DNA from: Ureibacillus yapensis
GTDB lineage: Bacteria; Bacillota; Bacilli; Bacillales_A; Planococcaceae
Length of the DNA stretch: 64,000 nucleotides
Direction of reading: 5' to 3'
NCBI RefSeq assembly: GCF_003515775.1
Contig: NZ_QWEI01000002.1
Location: 62,001-126,000 of the forward strand
Within the stretch, counting starts at the first letter, position 1. Every line of letters starts with the position of its first letter. The notes beneath the pieces were generated by a model. It saw only the letters and a program-made list of their open reading frames with translations. It was not told where the DNA came from and searched no databases. Both the position numbers and the translations under genes were made by a program. Positions 56,093-64,000 of the stretch are shown piece after piece.

Positions 56093-56162
56093 CCATTTTC
56101 TCTAATAGTTCTATAATTGTAATCTTTGTCCGCAATTTGTCCGCAAGATTATTCCTTATCAC
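56064..56162 (-). pseudogene. Possible C-terminal remnant of a tRNA-associated integrase
   Basis: The frame reading LADKLRTKITIIELLEKMEQK ends 32 bp from the tRNA 3' end. The repeated TTGCGGACA in its DNA and the location are as seen at the ends of phage-type tyrosine recombinases integrated at tRNA genes. No catalytic motif is preserved, so the identification is weak. Confidence 0.25.
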
Positions 56163-56394
56163 TTTGGATAGCATTATGAAAAATATCTGCATTCTCATTC
56201 TCTTCATTCGGTAATATTGGATATGAAATAATAGCCAATATAAAAATAAGTAAAAAGAAATAATCAACAGCCGAAACTAAATTAATTACCCCAGCGTATA
56301 AGGAACGATATAACACCGTAATAACTAAAACGATAGTAAACCGATCGTTGAAGTTGGGTCTTTTAGTTCTATTATTTATGAAATTGTGGCCCAT
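56149..56394 (-). CDS. Small hypothetical membrane protein, 81 residues
   Basis: Two predicted helices (FTIVLVITVLYRSLYAGVINL and VDYFFLLIFILAIISYPIL), basic N-terminus, acidic C-terminus (PNEENENADIF). AGAGGTAG lies 9 nt before the ATG. Not recognised. It lies in the low-density junction region after the tRNA and may belong to acquired DNA. Confidence 0.5.
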   Translation of the reverse strand: MGHNFINNRTKRPNFNDRFTIVLVITVLYRSLYAGVINLVSAVDYFFLLIFILAIISYPILPNEENENADIFHNAIQSDKE

Positions 56395-56493
56395 TCATTT
56401 TATCTACCTCTTTAGAGTCAACAGTTAATTCATTGATTTTAATAACCAAACACAGGTTTAAGCATATAATAGTAGGTGCTATGTTGAATGCAA

Positions 56494-56818
56494 TTATCCA
56501 ATAAGTTTTAACAAGAAAATAGTGATTGTAATCAAAAAGCTTAAAATAGATAGAATCACAAATCCTTTTGGAAATACTTCCTTACTTTTAAAATCCCTAA
56601 CCTCTTCAATAAATCTTACAAACTAAAAAAGTCGATTTGTCACGATATTCGTGTAACAAATCAACTTTTATATTAAAATTTTTGTTTCGGATTTTATTTT
56701 CTGTACCCTCCAAATAAAATGGCTGTTCATTACAATTCATTCTAACTCTTGAATTAATTAATCTACAACCAACCTTATATAAAATAGTTTTATCAGAAGG
56801 CTGTCTACATTCTTTCAA
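56494..56818 (-). pseudogene. Possible frameshifted small membrane protein gene
   Basis: A 70-codon frame starting MKECRQPSDKTILYK ends at 56606. In the adjacent frame an open stretch continues as FIEEVRDFKSKEVFPKGF, then the helix VILSILSFLITITIFLLKLIG, to a stop at 56494. One missing or extra base near 56610-56625 would give a single ~108-residue protein with a C-terminal membrane anchor. Not recognised, and no strong ribosome site. Confidence 0.3.
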
Positions 56819-57070
56819 AATAAGTACTGGCTAATGTCCCGGTCATTTGTCGGAACTGCATGATTCATCTTGCAAGTGTCCGGTCAGACCTCCGTATTAA
56901 GCGAAGCGGTTTGCCAGACATAGTCCATCAAATGCCTGGAGCGAAGTCACTTGATGAATTAAATGAAGGTTGATATAAATAAAATCTGGCTGATCTTTTA
57001 GTCTACTACGACATGAGGCTTCCATATTTTTTGGTAAAGAGTCTTGGCCATAGAGACTCCCTTCTATCAC
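56819..57070. other. Junction segment, richer in G+C, probable mobile-element remnant
   Basis: Between the degraded genes and the catabolic cluster. It has a G+C-rich block (about 56870-56960) with CATCAAATG/CACTTGATG arms around 56929-56957, and on the minus strand a short frame ending FRQMTGTLASTYFE. No complete gene and no intact inverted-repeat ends were found. Confidence 0.35.
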
Positions 57071-58315
57071 TCAAATGATTTGTTTTTTCTTCAATTCCTT
57101 CAATTTCACTTCATCGAAGTTTAATAGTTTACCGTAAACCCCTTCATTATCTTTCCCGATAGTTTCAGCTCCTACATGTTTGACTTTACCAGGCGTTCGG
57201 CTTAGTTTTGGAACTACTCCAGGCATTGGAAATTCACCGAGAACTGGGTGCTCTGTTTTAATAATCATGTCTCTCGCCGCGTAATGGGGGTCTTCGACTA
57301 TATCCTTAGCAGAATAAATCCGACCAGATGGCACACCTTTTTCCGCAAGCATCTCCAGCAGTTCGTTGGTTTCCTGTGTCTTTGTCCACTCTTCAATCAA
57401 TTGATCCAGCTCCGTCATATTGTCACTTCTCGCATGATGTGTATGGTATCTTGGATCAATGAAAAGTTCCGGCCGTCCCATCACTTCGCAAAGCCTTTTG
57501 AAAACCCCATCTGCATTAGCACCGATCACAATATAAGTACCTTCTTTCGTCATATAGATATTTGAAGGTGCCACCCCTGGCAAGATATTGCCCATGCGTT
57601 CGCGGATATAACCAGCCAGTAGGTAATCCGGCACTATGCTCTCCATAACCGAAAAGACAGATTCGTAAATGGCAGTATCAACCATTTGCCCTTTTCCTGA
57701 AAAATGGCGTTCGTTCAACGCCGTCAATGTCCCAATTGTCGCGAAAAGAGCTGCTAATGTATCACCTAAAGAGATACCGATTCTTGAAGGCGCCCGATCA
57801 GGAAAACCGGTAATATGGCGGATGCCACCCATCGCCTCTCCGACACTTCCGAATCCTGCACGTTTATGATAAGGCCCTGTCTGACCGTAGCCGCTAGTTC
57901 TCGTCATAATGATTCGCGGATTGATCTCAATAAGTTCATCGTAAGAAAGATTCCATTTCTCCATGGTTCCGGGGCGAAAGTTTTCGATGATGATATCAGC
58001 TTCTTTGACCAATTCCTTAAAGATGTTTTGCCCTTCTTCAGTTCTTAAATTTAAGGTTACAGACTTCTTATTGCGTGACTGAATTGGCCACCAAAGCCCT
58101 TCGCCGTCTTTTTGCTGCCCCCACTGCCTCATTGGATCCGCTTTATCGGGTGCTTCTATCTTAATAATTTCTGCTCCAAAGTCACCAAGCATTCGACCAG
58201 TAAAAGGTCCGGCCAACAAGGTGCCCAGTTCAAGGACACGGATTCCTTCAAGTGGCAGTCTTTCTGTACTTTCTTTTTCTTCTTTCACATCTTTAACTTC
58301 CGTCACTTTAGCCAT
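57071..58315 (-). CDS. CaiB/BaiF family (class III) CoA-transferase
   Basis: 414 residues. LPLEGIRVLELGTLLAGPFTGRMLGDFGAEIIKIE and IENFRPGTMEKWNL are family hallmarks; the catalytic Asp is likely in GISLGDTLAALFATIGTLTAL. It transfers CoA between acids, such as succinate and an aromatic or dicarboxylic acid. It is the last gene of the hydantoinase-type cluster, separated from hyuB by a hairpin. The first ~20 residues are a charged non-conserved extension; GGAGGTG precedes the ATG. Confidence 0.93.
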   Translation of the reverse strand: MAKVTEVKDVKEEKESTERLPLEGIRVLELGTLLAGPFTGRMLGDFGAEIIKIEAPDKADPMRQWGQQKDGEGLWWPIQSRNKKSVTLNLRTEEGQNIFKELVKEADIIIENFRPGTMEKWNLSYDELIEINPRIIMTRTSGYGQTGPYHKRAGFGSVGEAMGGIRHITGFPDRAPSRIGISLGDTLAALFATIGTLTALNERHFSGKGQMVDTAIYESVFSVMESIVPDYLLAGYIRERMGNILPGVAPSNIYMTKEGTYIVIGANADGVFKRLCEVMGRPELFIDPRYHTHHARSDNMTELDQLIEEWTKTQETNELLEMLAEKGVPSGRIYSAKDIVEDPHYAARDMIIKTEHPVLGEFPMPGVVPKLSRTPGKVKHVGAETIGKDNEGVYGKLLNFDEVKLKELKKKQII

Positions 58316-58342
58316 TTACTGCACCTCCAACATAATAATGAA

Positions 58343-58376
58343 GCAAGGCACTTTGTTTGACTGGCAAAGTGCCTGC
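58343..58376. terminator. Intercistronic hairpin between hyuB and the CoA-transferase gene
   Basis: GCAAGGCACTTTG / CAAAGTGCCTGC stem. The T run is on the plus strand; in the direction of the operon there is no strong T run, so it may be an mRNA-processing or partial-attenuation hairpin, not a stop. Confidence 0.55.
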
Positions 58377-58380
58377 TTTT

Positions 58381-60150
58381 TTAAAGTTTTACTAATGTTT
58401 GATCACGGTCTCCAAAATTAAATGATTGAAGCTCTCCAACTTTTTCTCTCATCTTCGCACGAATAGATTCAGTTTCTTCAATTTCTACTTCCAAATCCTC
58501 TCCGAGCAAAACTCCATACGAATTTAACGCTTTTTCTTTACTCACGAGCCCTCGGGCAACATCTAGTTTCACCAAATTTGGATTCCGTTCAATCGGATTG
58601 CCCCAACCGCCGCTTCCTCCAGTGATGAAGAGAATCTGATCACCTTTTTCAACATCGACATTATCGACTTTGGAAGACAATCGAATTTGTGTGCCATCCT
58701 TTTTGATTAATAGTTTTGAAGAAGAAGAACCTGCTTCACCTCCGTTGATGCCCCATGGTTGAATCTTTTCACGATCATCATGGATCGAGACTTGGCCTGA
58801 TGCTAAAATAGTGTATAATTTTTCATTGCAATTCCCTCCACGATGTTTTCCTGCTCCACCAGAGTCAGTTCCTGTTTTATAATAGTTCACCATTAATGGA
58901 TAATACGTTTCCAAATATTCGGTCGGGATATTAACGAACGCAGGCCACCATGAATGACCGTCTAATCCGTCTCCAATCGGTCTGCCAGGCAATCCGCCAT
59001 ACATAACTTCCATTAAGTTGAACGAACGGCCTTCTTCGTCTTGTCCGGAGAAAATGAAGTATGGACTGGTTCCATAGCCTGCAGCAGGACTGCTTTCCGG
59101 TGAATTGATCGCTAGTACGCCGCTTAATACATCAAAGAGACGACTTAAAGCATGTGTCCGACATCCTAATGCAGCCGGAGACTTCGGTCGCATCAGTGTT
59201 CCTTCCGGTGTTTCAATATGAAGAAGGTCATAGAAACCATCATTAAAATTGATTGCCGGGTCAAAGACTGAAATCAGGAATGAACCAATAAACATTTTAA
59301 ACATCGGTTCACTGAGATAATAATTGATGGGCCCCGGTGACTGTTTATCTGTACCGGTCCAATCAAAATAAGCGTGCTCGCCTTCGCGCCACATCGTCAG
59401 CTTCATCTTGAACGGCCCATTCCCTAGCCCGTCATCATCAATATAATCTTCAAACGATACAGGTTCTGTTGGAAGGAAATTTGTGATTAAATGACGCATC
59501 ATTTTTTCAGTACGGTTCAGCAAAGCATCCAGTGCTTCAAAATAAAAATCAGTACCAAAGCGTTCACATAATTCTTTAACTCTCTTTTCTGCTGTCCGGC
59601 AAGATGCGACTAGCGCCATTAGATCACTGTAGTTCTCCAGTGGCGTTCGCGTATTCGCTTTGATGATTTTAATGATGGCTTCATTTAGAACACCCTTGTC
59701 ATAAAGCTTGACCGGCGGAAAGCGAATACCTTCACCGAAAATGCTTGTAGCCGTTACAGGCATACTCGATGGTACTGGTCCACCGACATCGATTACATGC
59801 CCGAACATCGATGAATAGCCAACCAGCTTTTCCTTATGAAAAATCGGCAAAATAATCATCCAGTCATTAACGTGTGATACTGAACCACCACAGCTGTAAG
59901 GATCGCTGACAAAAATGACATCGCCATCATGCATTCCTTCCGGAAATTGTTTTATGACCTCAGGAATATGAGAACCGAAATTACCAACCACCATTTTTCC
60001 TTCAGCGTCGGTAATCATCGGGAAACAATCGTGCTGTTCGCGTATAACCGGCGACATAGCAGAACGGAACAGTGTTACATCCATTTCTTCTTTGATATTT
60101 TTTAATGCGTTTTCAATGATATCAACTGTAATCGAATCAATTCTCGCCAT
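58381..60150 (-). CDS. Hydantoinase B / oxoprolinase subunit B-type protein
   Basis: 589 residues. MARIDSITVDIIENALKNIKEEMDVTLFRSAMSPVIREQHDC, FGHVIDVGGPVPSSMPV and the glycine-rich C-terminal GSGGWGNPIERNP are typical of the HyuB/AcxA-partner family. It forms a complex with the HyuA-type subunit and uses ATP to open hydantoin, oxoproline or similar lactams, or to carboxylate ketones. Ribosome site within the 4-bp gap after hyuA. The substrate is not deducible from sequence alone. Confidence 0.93.
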   Translation of the reverse strand: MARIDSITVDIIENALKNIKEEMDVTLFRSAMSPVIREQHDCFPMITDAEGKMVVGNFGSHIPEVIKQFPEGMHDGDVIFVSDPYSCGGSVSHVNDWMIILPIFHKEKLVGYSSMFGHVIDVGGPVPSSMPVTATSIFGEGIRFPPVKLYDKGVLNEAIIKIIKANTRTPLENYSDLMALVASCRTAEKRVKELCERFGTDFYFEALDALLNRTEKMMRHLITNFLPTEPVSFEDYIDDDGLGNGPFKMKLTMWREGEHAYFDWTGTDKQSPGPINYYLSEPMFKMFIGSFLISVFDPAINFNDGFYDLLHIETPEGTLMRPKSPAALGCRTHALSRLFDVLSGVLAINSPESSPAAGYGTSPYFIFSGQDEEGRSFNLMEVMYGGLPGRPIGDGLDGHSWWPAFVNIPTEYLETYYPLMVNYYKTGTDSGGAGKHRGGNCNEKLYTILASGQVSIHDDREKIQPWGINGGEAGSSSSKLLIKKDGTQIRLSSKVDNVDVEKGDQILFITGGSGGWGNPIERNPNLVKLDVARGLVSKEKALNSYGVLLGEDLEVEIEETESIRAKMREKVGELQSFNFGDRDQTLVKL

Positions 60151-60154
60151 CCTC

Positions 60155-62203
60155 TTATTCCCCCTCTTTAATTAGAAGATTCATATACTGATCTACTACA
60201 CCGACATTGCCAGGCATTACCAAAGTTGTGCTGTCTTTTTGAATAATTATTGCCGGTCCGTAAATTTTATTGTTCGGTTTTAAAAGCTCTCTTGCATAAA
60301 TCGGCGTATTCAAGAACTCTTTTTCAAAATAGGCTTTATGGTTTATATCAACAATCGCATCTGAAGCATCTTCGCTTCCTACTTCATTAGTCGGAAGTTT
60401 TAAGGCTTTGACCTCCCCGAGCGCTACTGCACGGATATTGACGATTTCCACTTCGGAATCCATCTTAAAACCGTACGTTTTTTCATGGATGCTGTCAAAG
60501 CGTTCTTTGATGGATACCAATCCTTTTTCCTGAATTTCTTCCAGCCAGACTTCAATTGGAATTTCATGCCCTTGACGGTAATAGCGGACATCTACTTCGT
60601 GTTTGATTGTACGCTGCTGTTCGGGAACTCCCTCTTCTGTTAGCCATTCTTTGCAGTTATCTCCAAGTTCCTTTAATTCATCTATCACCGTTTTCTCGTC
60701 TAAAGCACTCAATAAATTTATAAAAGTTTTCGAGAATTCGTTTCGGATTACCGATTGCAGGAAGCCGAGTGCAGAAAGTACACCTGGCATCGGTGGAATG
60801 ATTACTGGGAAACTGCTAGATAGCTTACCTAAAGCGTTGGCGTGAAGCGGACCTGCGCCGCCAAGGGCAAGCAGGGAGAATTCACGAGGATCGTATCCTT
60901 TCTCAACAGATACCACACGAATTGCTCCGTACATATTCTCATTGACAATTTCATAAATTCCTTTCGCAGCCGTATAAACATCAACGCCCAACTTTTCGGC
61001 GATTGTATTCACTGCAGCAATTGAAGCCTCTACGTCTAATCTCATTTCTCCGCCCACAAGGCTCGGAGGAAGATAGCCGAGAACTACATTCGCATCCGTT
61101 ACGGTCGGTTCTGTACCGCCCCGTCCATAACATGCCGGTCCCGGTGTAGAGCCTGCACTCTGAGGTCCAACACGCAAAGCGCCTGTCAACGGAACATGGG
61201 CAATTGAACCCCCTCCTGCACCGATACTTTCCACTTCCAACGATGGTGCTTTAACTGGAAAGACACCGATTTTCGTTTCCCGTGAGACTTTCGGATTTCC
61301 AGCATGTGTTAACGAAACGTCTGTAGAAGTTCCTCCCATATCAAACGAAATGACATTTTGATAGCCAGCTTGTACACCGATCATTGCTGAAGCGGTAACC
61401 CCTCCTGATGGGCCTGATAACATTGTATGAACCGGACGGGAAGAAGCTGCAGCGATACTCATTAAACCGCCATCTGAACGAACAATGCTCACGCGGCTTT
61501 TCACTTTTTCATTTTTTAGTTTTGATTCGATATTCGTTAAGTAACGTTGCATTGGCGGTCGGACATAAGAATTCATAACGGTCGTCAATGTGCGTTCATA
61601 CTCCCGGAATTCGGGCAGGATATCGTAAGAAATCGTTACTGGGATTGCAGGATTAATTGATAACGCGATGTCCTGAATTTTTCTCTCATGTGAAGGATTG
61701 GCATAAGAATTCAACAGACTAATGGTCAGGCTTTCAACCCCAGTCTCATACAGTTCCGTAATCTTTTCGCGCACATCACTTTCATCCAATTCCGCGTGGA
61801 CATCGCCTTGTGCTGTAATGCGTTCTTTTGCCCCTCTCGTAAAGATCAAGTCCGCAAGAGGTTCCGGTTTATGGAAACCCATCCAAGCTGAAATCGGTGC
61901 TGGTGTCCAAGATCTAGCAACGTGCAGAATTTGCTCAAACCCTTCAGTCGTGATTAAACCCACCTTTGCTCCTTTCTCCTCCAGCACTGCATTTGTTGCA
62001 ACCGTTGTTCCATGTATGATGGAGCGAATCTCTTCCAGACTGACATTGCGCTCTTCACAAACTTTTTTAATTCCCGACATTAGTCCGATGGATTGGTCGT
62101 TTGTCGTTGATGGCGTTTTTGTTCCATAAATCTCCCCGGTCTTTTCATTTTGCAGCACAATATCAGTAAAAGTTCCTCCAACATCAACAGCAACTCTATA
62201 CAT
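60155..62203 (-). CDS. Hydantoinase A / oxoprolinase subunit A-type ATPase
   Basis: 682 residues. Acetate-kinase/Hsp70-type fold with phosphate loops DVGGTFTDIVL (7-17) and SFDMGGTSTDVSL (about 281-293) plus GAGGGSIAHV and GGAGPLHANALG. It provides ATP-dependent activation for the HyuB partner. The start is one base after the cysteine-hydrolase gene, so the three genes are coupled. Confidence 0.94.
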   Translation of the reverse strand: MYRVAVDVGGTFTDIVLQNEKTGEIYGTKTPSTTNDQSIGLMSGIKKVCEERNVSLEEIRSIIHGTTVATNAVLEEKGAKVGLITTEGFEQILHVARSWTPAPISAWMGFHKPEPLADLIFTRGAKERITAQGDVHAELDESDVREKITELYETGVESLTISLLNSYANPSHERKIQDIALSINPAIPVTISYDILPEFREYERTLTTVMNSYVRPPMQRYLTNIESKLKNEKVKSRVSIVRSDGGLMSIAAASSRPVHTMLSGPSGGVTASAMIGVQAGYQNVISFDMGGTSTDVSLTHAGNPKVSRETKIGVFPVKAPSLEVESIGAGGGSIAHVPLTGALRVGPQSAGSTPGPACYGRGGTEPTVTDANVVLGYLPPSLVGGEMRLDVEASIAAVNTIAEKLGVDVYTAAKGIYEIVNENMYGAIRVVSVEKGYDPREFSLLALGGAGPLHANALGKLSSSFPVIIPPMPGVLSALGFLQSVIRNEFSKTFINLLSALDEKTVIDELKELGDNCKEWLTEEGVPEQQRTIKHEVDVRYYRQGHEIPIEVWLEEIQEKGLVSIKERFDSIHEKTYGFKMDSEVEIVNIRAVALGEVKALKLPTNEVGSEDASDAIVDINHKAYFEKEFLNTPIYARELLKPNNKIYGPAIIIQKDSTTLVMPGNVGVVDQYMNLLIKEGE

Positions 62204-62204
62204 C

Positions 62205-62828
62205 TCATTTCTCCCCTTTCAAATTGAGTAGATAATTTTTTGCTGTTTCTAAGCTGATTACATCCCCATATTTCGTTTCAATGTCATATAGATTAGCTTC
62301 ATGCGCTTTCTGAGACCGATCACCAACACATTCTTCGGGTATAACAACTCGAAAACCATGTTGTAGTGCATCGACCGCAGTAGCCCTTACACATCCAGAG
62401 GTAGTACAACCTACAATTAGTGTTGTATCAATTTTTTCAAATGCTAGAATAGAAGCAAGGTTTGTACCAAAGAAAGCACTCGCAAACTTTTTAATTACGA
62501 GTGGTTCACTTTCTTTCCTTTCAAGCCTTTGATCAATCTTGACCCACTCACTTTCCATTGTTAAACATGTTAACGCTGGGACTTTTTGAACAAAGTGGGC
62601 ACCATCTTTAAAATGCGCTTCATACATTACCGTAGTGAATATAATTGGAATCTCTTCTTGTCTTGCGAAATGGAGTAGTTTCTTCGTTGCTTTAATTTCA
62701 TTATCAAAATTAAAACCTAAAGGGCTATCCTCATTTGTAAACCCTTTCATAAAATCAATCACTAGTATAGCAGGCTTACTCCCCATACCAGTGGAGTGTC
62801 CAAATCCTTTAAATTGATCTAATTTCAT
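62205..62828 (-). CDS. Isochorismatase-family cysteine hydrolase (N-carbamoylsarcosine amidase-like)
   Basis: 207 residues. The D-K-C triad is complete: D25 in ILVIDFMKGF, the lysine in VIKKFASAFFGTNL, and the nucleophile cysteine in VGCTTSGCVRATAVDALQHGF, followed by VIPEECVGDRS. Such hydrolases remove carbamoyl groups (N-carbamoylsarcosine, N-carbamoyl amino acids), which fits a hydantoin-type pathway with HyuAB. ATG at 62828 follows AAAGGGAG by 5 nt. Confidence 0.92.
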   Translation of the reverse strand: MKLDQFKGFGHSTGMGSKPAILVIDFMKGFTNEDSPLGFNFDNEIKATKKLLHFARQEEIPIIFTTVMYEAHFKDGAHFVQKVPALTCLTMESEWVKIDQRLERKESEPLVIKKFASAFFGTNLASILAFEKIDTTLIVGCTTSGCVRATAVDALQHGFRVVIPEECVGDRSQKAHEANLYDIETKYGDVISLETAKNYLLNLKGEK

Positions 62829-63288
62829 GGAAACTCCCTTTCTCAGCATTTAATAGCAAACCTACCAATTTATTAATTTGCCTCTTTTCGTAAAGAGTTG
62901 ATTTACACTTCGCTTTCTGCGATGATTGCGTAATACCACAATTTTTGGACGTTGTTCCCGCGGCATAAAGAAAAATTCTTCAACGTTATATTACATGGAG
63001 AAAATGCCCATGCCCTTACGAGGAGGCACGTATATTCAAGTTGCTCGGTACTCCAATATGTTTTTCTATCATCTTATATACAATTGAACAAAGAATAGTT
63101 TAAGTATATATATACGTTATCTACCTAAAAACTTTTTATAATTAGTACACCATACAATTTCGTTAAGATTACATTTTCTACTAGAACTTATTCATTGATA
63201 CAACTAGGTGAATAATTAAAATATTGGATTAAAATGAAGGAAAAAACTCAACCTCCATTAGAGGCTAAGCTTTTTCATAATGTTCTCT
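62829..63288. other. Intergenic region within the cluster, no confident gene
   Basis: 460 bp, mostly AT-rich. A block at about 62875-63010 is richer in G+C, and on the minus strand it encodes FFFMPREQRPKIVVLRNHRR... ending at a stop near 62869. The stretch has protein-like composition but no ribosome site, and a stop lies just before it; it may be a gene remnant. A weak stem-loop at 63247-63271 could end the upstream racemase-fold gene. The promoter of the four-gene operon probably lies here. Confidence 0.45.
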
Positions 63289-64000
63289 TTAATATGAAGA
63301 AGCTAGTCCGCTGAAAATATCATCATCTTTAATAATTTCAGGTGAAGGGAATGCTTTTTTACTGTGTGTTAATCCAAGTTCAAGAAAAATTTCACAATAC
63401 TTGTACATCATTAATCCAGGATTAATAACGGGTACAGGTAAACGTTCTTTTAAATAATTGAAAGACTGATGCATCGTTGTAGAACCAAGAACAATGACAT
63501 CCGCGCCATCTTCATGTATTGCTTTCAAAGCCGCCTGTTCAAGCTTTTCAAAGATTATTTCCTCTTTACCATTTAATAATTCAGAAAGGTCTGGTCTTGT
63601 ATTAATGGAACGCATAGATGCTAGTTTATGCTGCAATCCATATTCGGTTAGTGTCTTTTTGTAAAGGTGAAACCATTCATCCCACATGGTTATAATTGAA
63701 AACTTTTGACCTATCATACACGCTGTATGAAAAGCCATTTGTCCAGGCCCAAAAACAGGTATGTCTAATCTTGAACGCAAAGCGTAAAGACCAGAATCAC
63801 TTACCGTATCAATACAGACCGCATCATAGCCTTCCTCTTCTGCTTTAAGTCCCGCTTCAAAAACAAACATATCCATTAGCATTGTATCGTAATAGCTATC
63901 ACCAAGCGACGCACCATTTTTAACAGAAACAAATTCGACCTCATATCCTGGCCGTATTAGTTCTTTAGGTAATTGTGCTTGTCGATTTTTCACCCCGCTC
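63289..64000 (-). CDS. Asp/Glu (hydantoin) racemase-fold protein, 5' end outside window
   Basis: At least 234 residues; the frame is open to the window edge and the usual N-terminal strand is missing, so the true start is probably outside. LPKELIRPGYEVEFVSVKNG and DIPVFGPGQMAFHTA match the aspartate/glutamate/hydantoin racemase family. Both catalytic cysteines appear replaced: the IxCxxDPG position reads IDTVSDSG and the GC(A/T)xM position reads GSTTM. Simple proton-transfer racemisation is therefore doubtful; an isomerase, decarboxylase or binding role is possible. Confidence 0.85.
   Translation of the reverse strand, partial: SGVKNRQAQLPKELIRPGYEVEFVSVKNGASLGDSYYDTMLMDMFVFEAGLKAEEEGYDAVCIDTVSDSGLYALRSRLDIPVFGPGQMAFHTACMIGQKFSIITMWDEWFHLYKKTLTEYGLQHKLASMRSINTRPDLSELLNGKEEIIFEKLEQAALKAIHEDGADVIVLGSTTMHQSFNYLKERLPVPVINPGLMMYKYCEIFLELGLTHSKKAFPSPEIIKDDDIFSGLASSY

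Overview
The window looks like chromosomal DNA from a low-GC, spore-forming member of the Bacillales, most likely the Planococcaceae/Caryophanaceae (Lysinibacillus-, Solibacillus- or Ureibacillus-like). Support comes from T-box leaders, AGGAGG-type ribosome binding sites with TTG and GTG starts, sporulation genes (CotD-family coat protein, Tlp, two YjcZ-type peptides), the ccdA-yneI-yneJ neighbourhood known from Bacillus subtilis, a qoxABCD quinol oxidase and a malate:quinone oxidoreductase. The genus is inference; no 16S gene or other marker is present.

Layout. 1-5430: branched-chain amino acid genes on the minus strand (ilvD, an isoleucine-specifier T-box, ilvB, ilvN and the start of ilvC). 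5431-10341: a small-peptide unit, a GlsB/YeaQ-type membrane protein with a SigB-like promoter, a lytic transglycosylase, mscL, metI, a CBS-pair protein and a Sco lipoprotein. 10574-14129: yneK, ccdC (yneJ), yneI, ccdA and rarD. 14266-20178: a BmrCD-like heterodimeric ABC exporter and a NatAB/YhaQP-like ABC exporter. 20472-28682: esterase, CotD-family protein, TelA-family protein, SDR, DUF2339 membrane protein, small spore/membrane peptides and serC. 29251-42359: czcD, an 18-residue ORF behind a SigB-like promoter, T-box-controlled proS, tlp, a succinyl-CoA:acetate-type CoA-transferase, an RNase H-like protein, a nucleoid-associated protein, mqo and an EcsC protein. 42412-49566: an NCS1 permease with a structured leader, purU, pabA and a pabB-pabC fusion. 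49925-53935: qoxABCD and a convergent small membrane-protein gene. 54142-56032: a lone biotin carboxylase gene with a decayed biotin-carrier gene after it, then a tRNA-Val(GAC) gene with odd features. 56064-64000: a degraded junction, then a hydantoinase A/B, cysteine hydrolase, class III CoA-transferase and racemase-fold cluster.

Most of the window is core metabolism in short operons separated by clear Rho-independent terminators. The most interesting parts are: the helically phased 11-bp GTGAA arrays in front of both qoxA and the convergent small membrane-protein gene; the decayed carrier gene, which has a frameshift and lacks the biotinyl lysine; the isolated tRNA-Val with C33; the catabolic cluster beyond that tRNA, whose racemase-fold protein lacks both expected catalytic cysteines; and three very small transcription units or RNA-like elements that standard gene callers would miss. 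No CRISPR array, rRNA gene, intact transposase or replication origin was seen.
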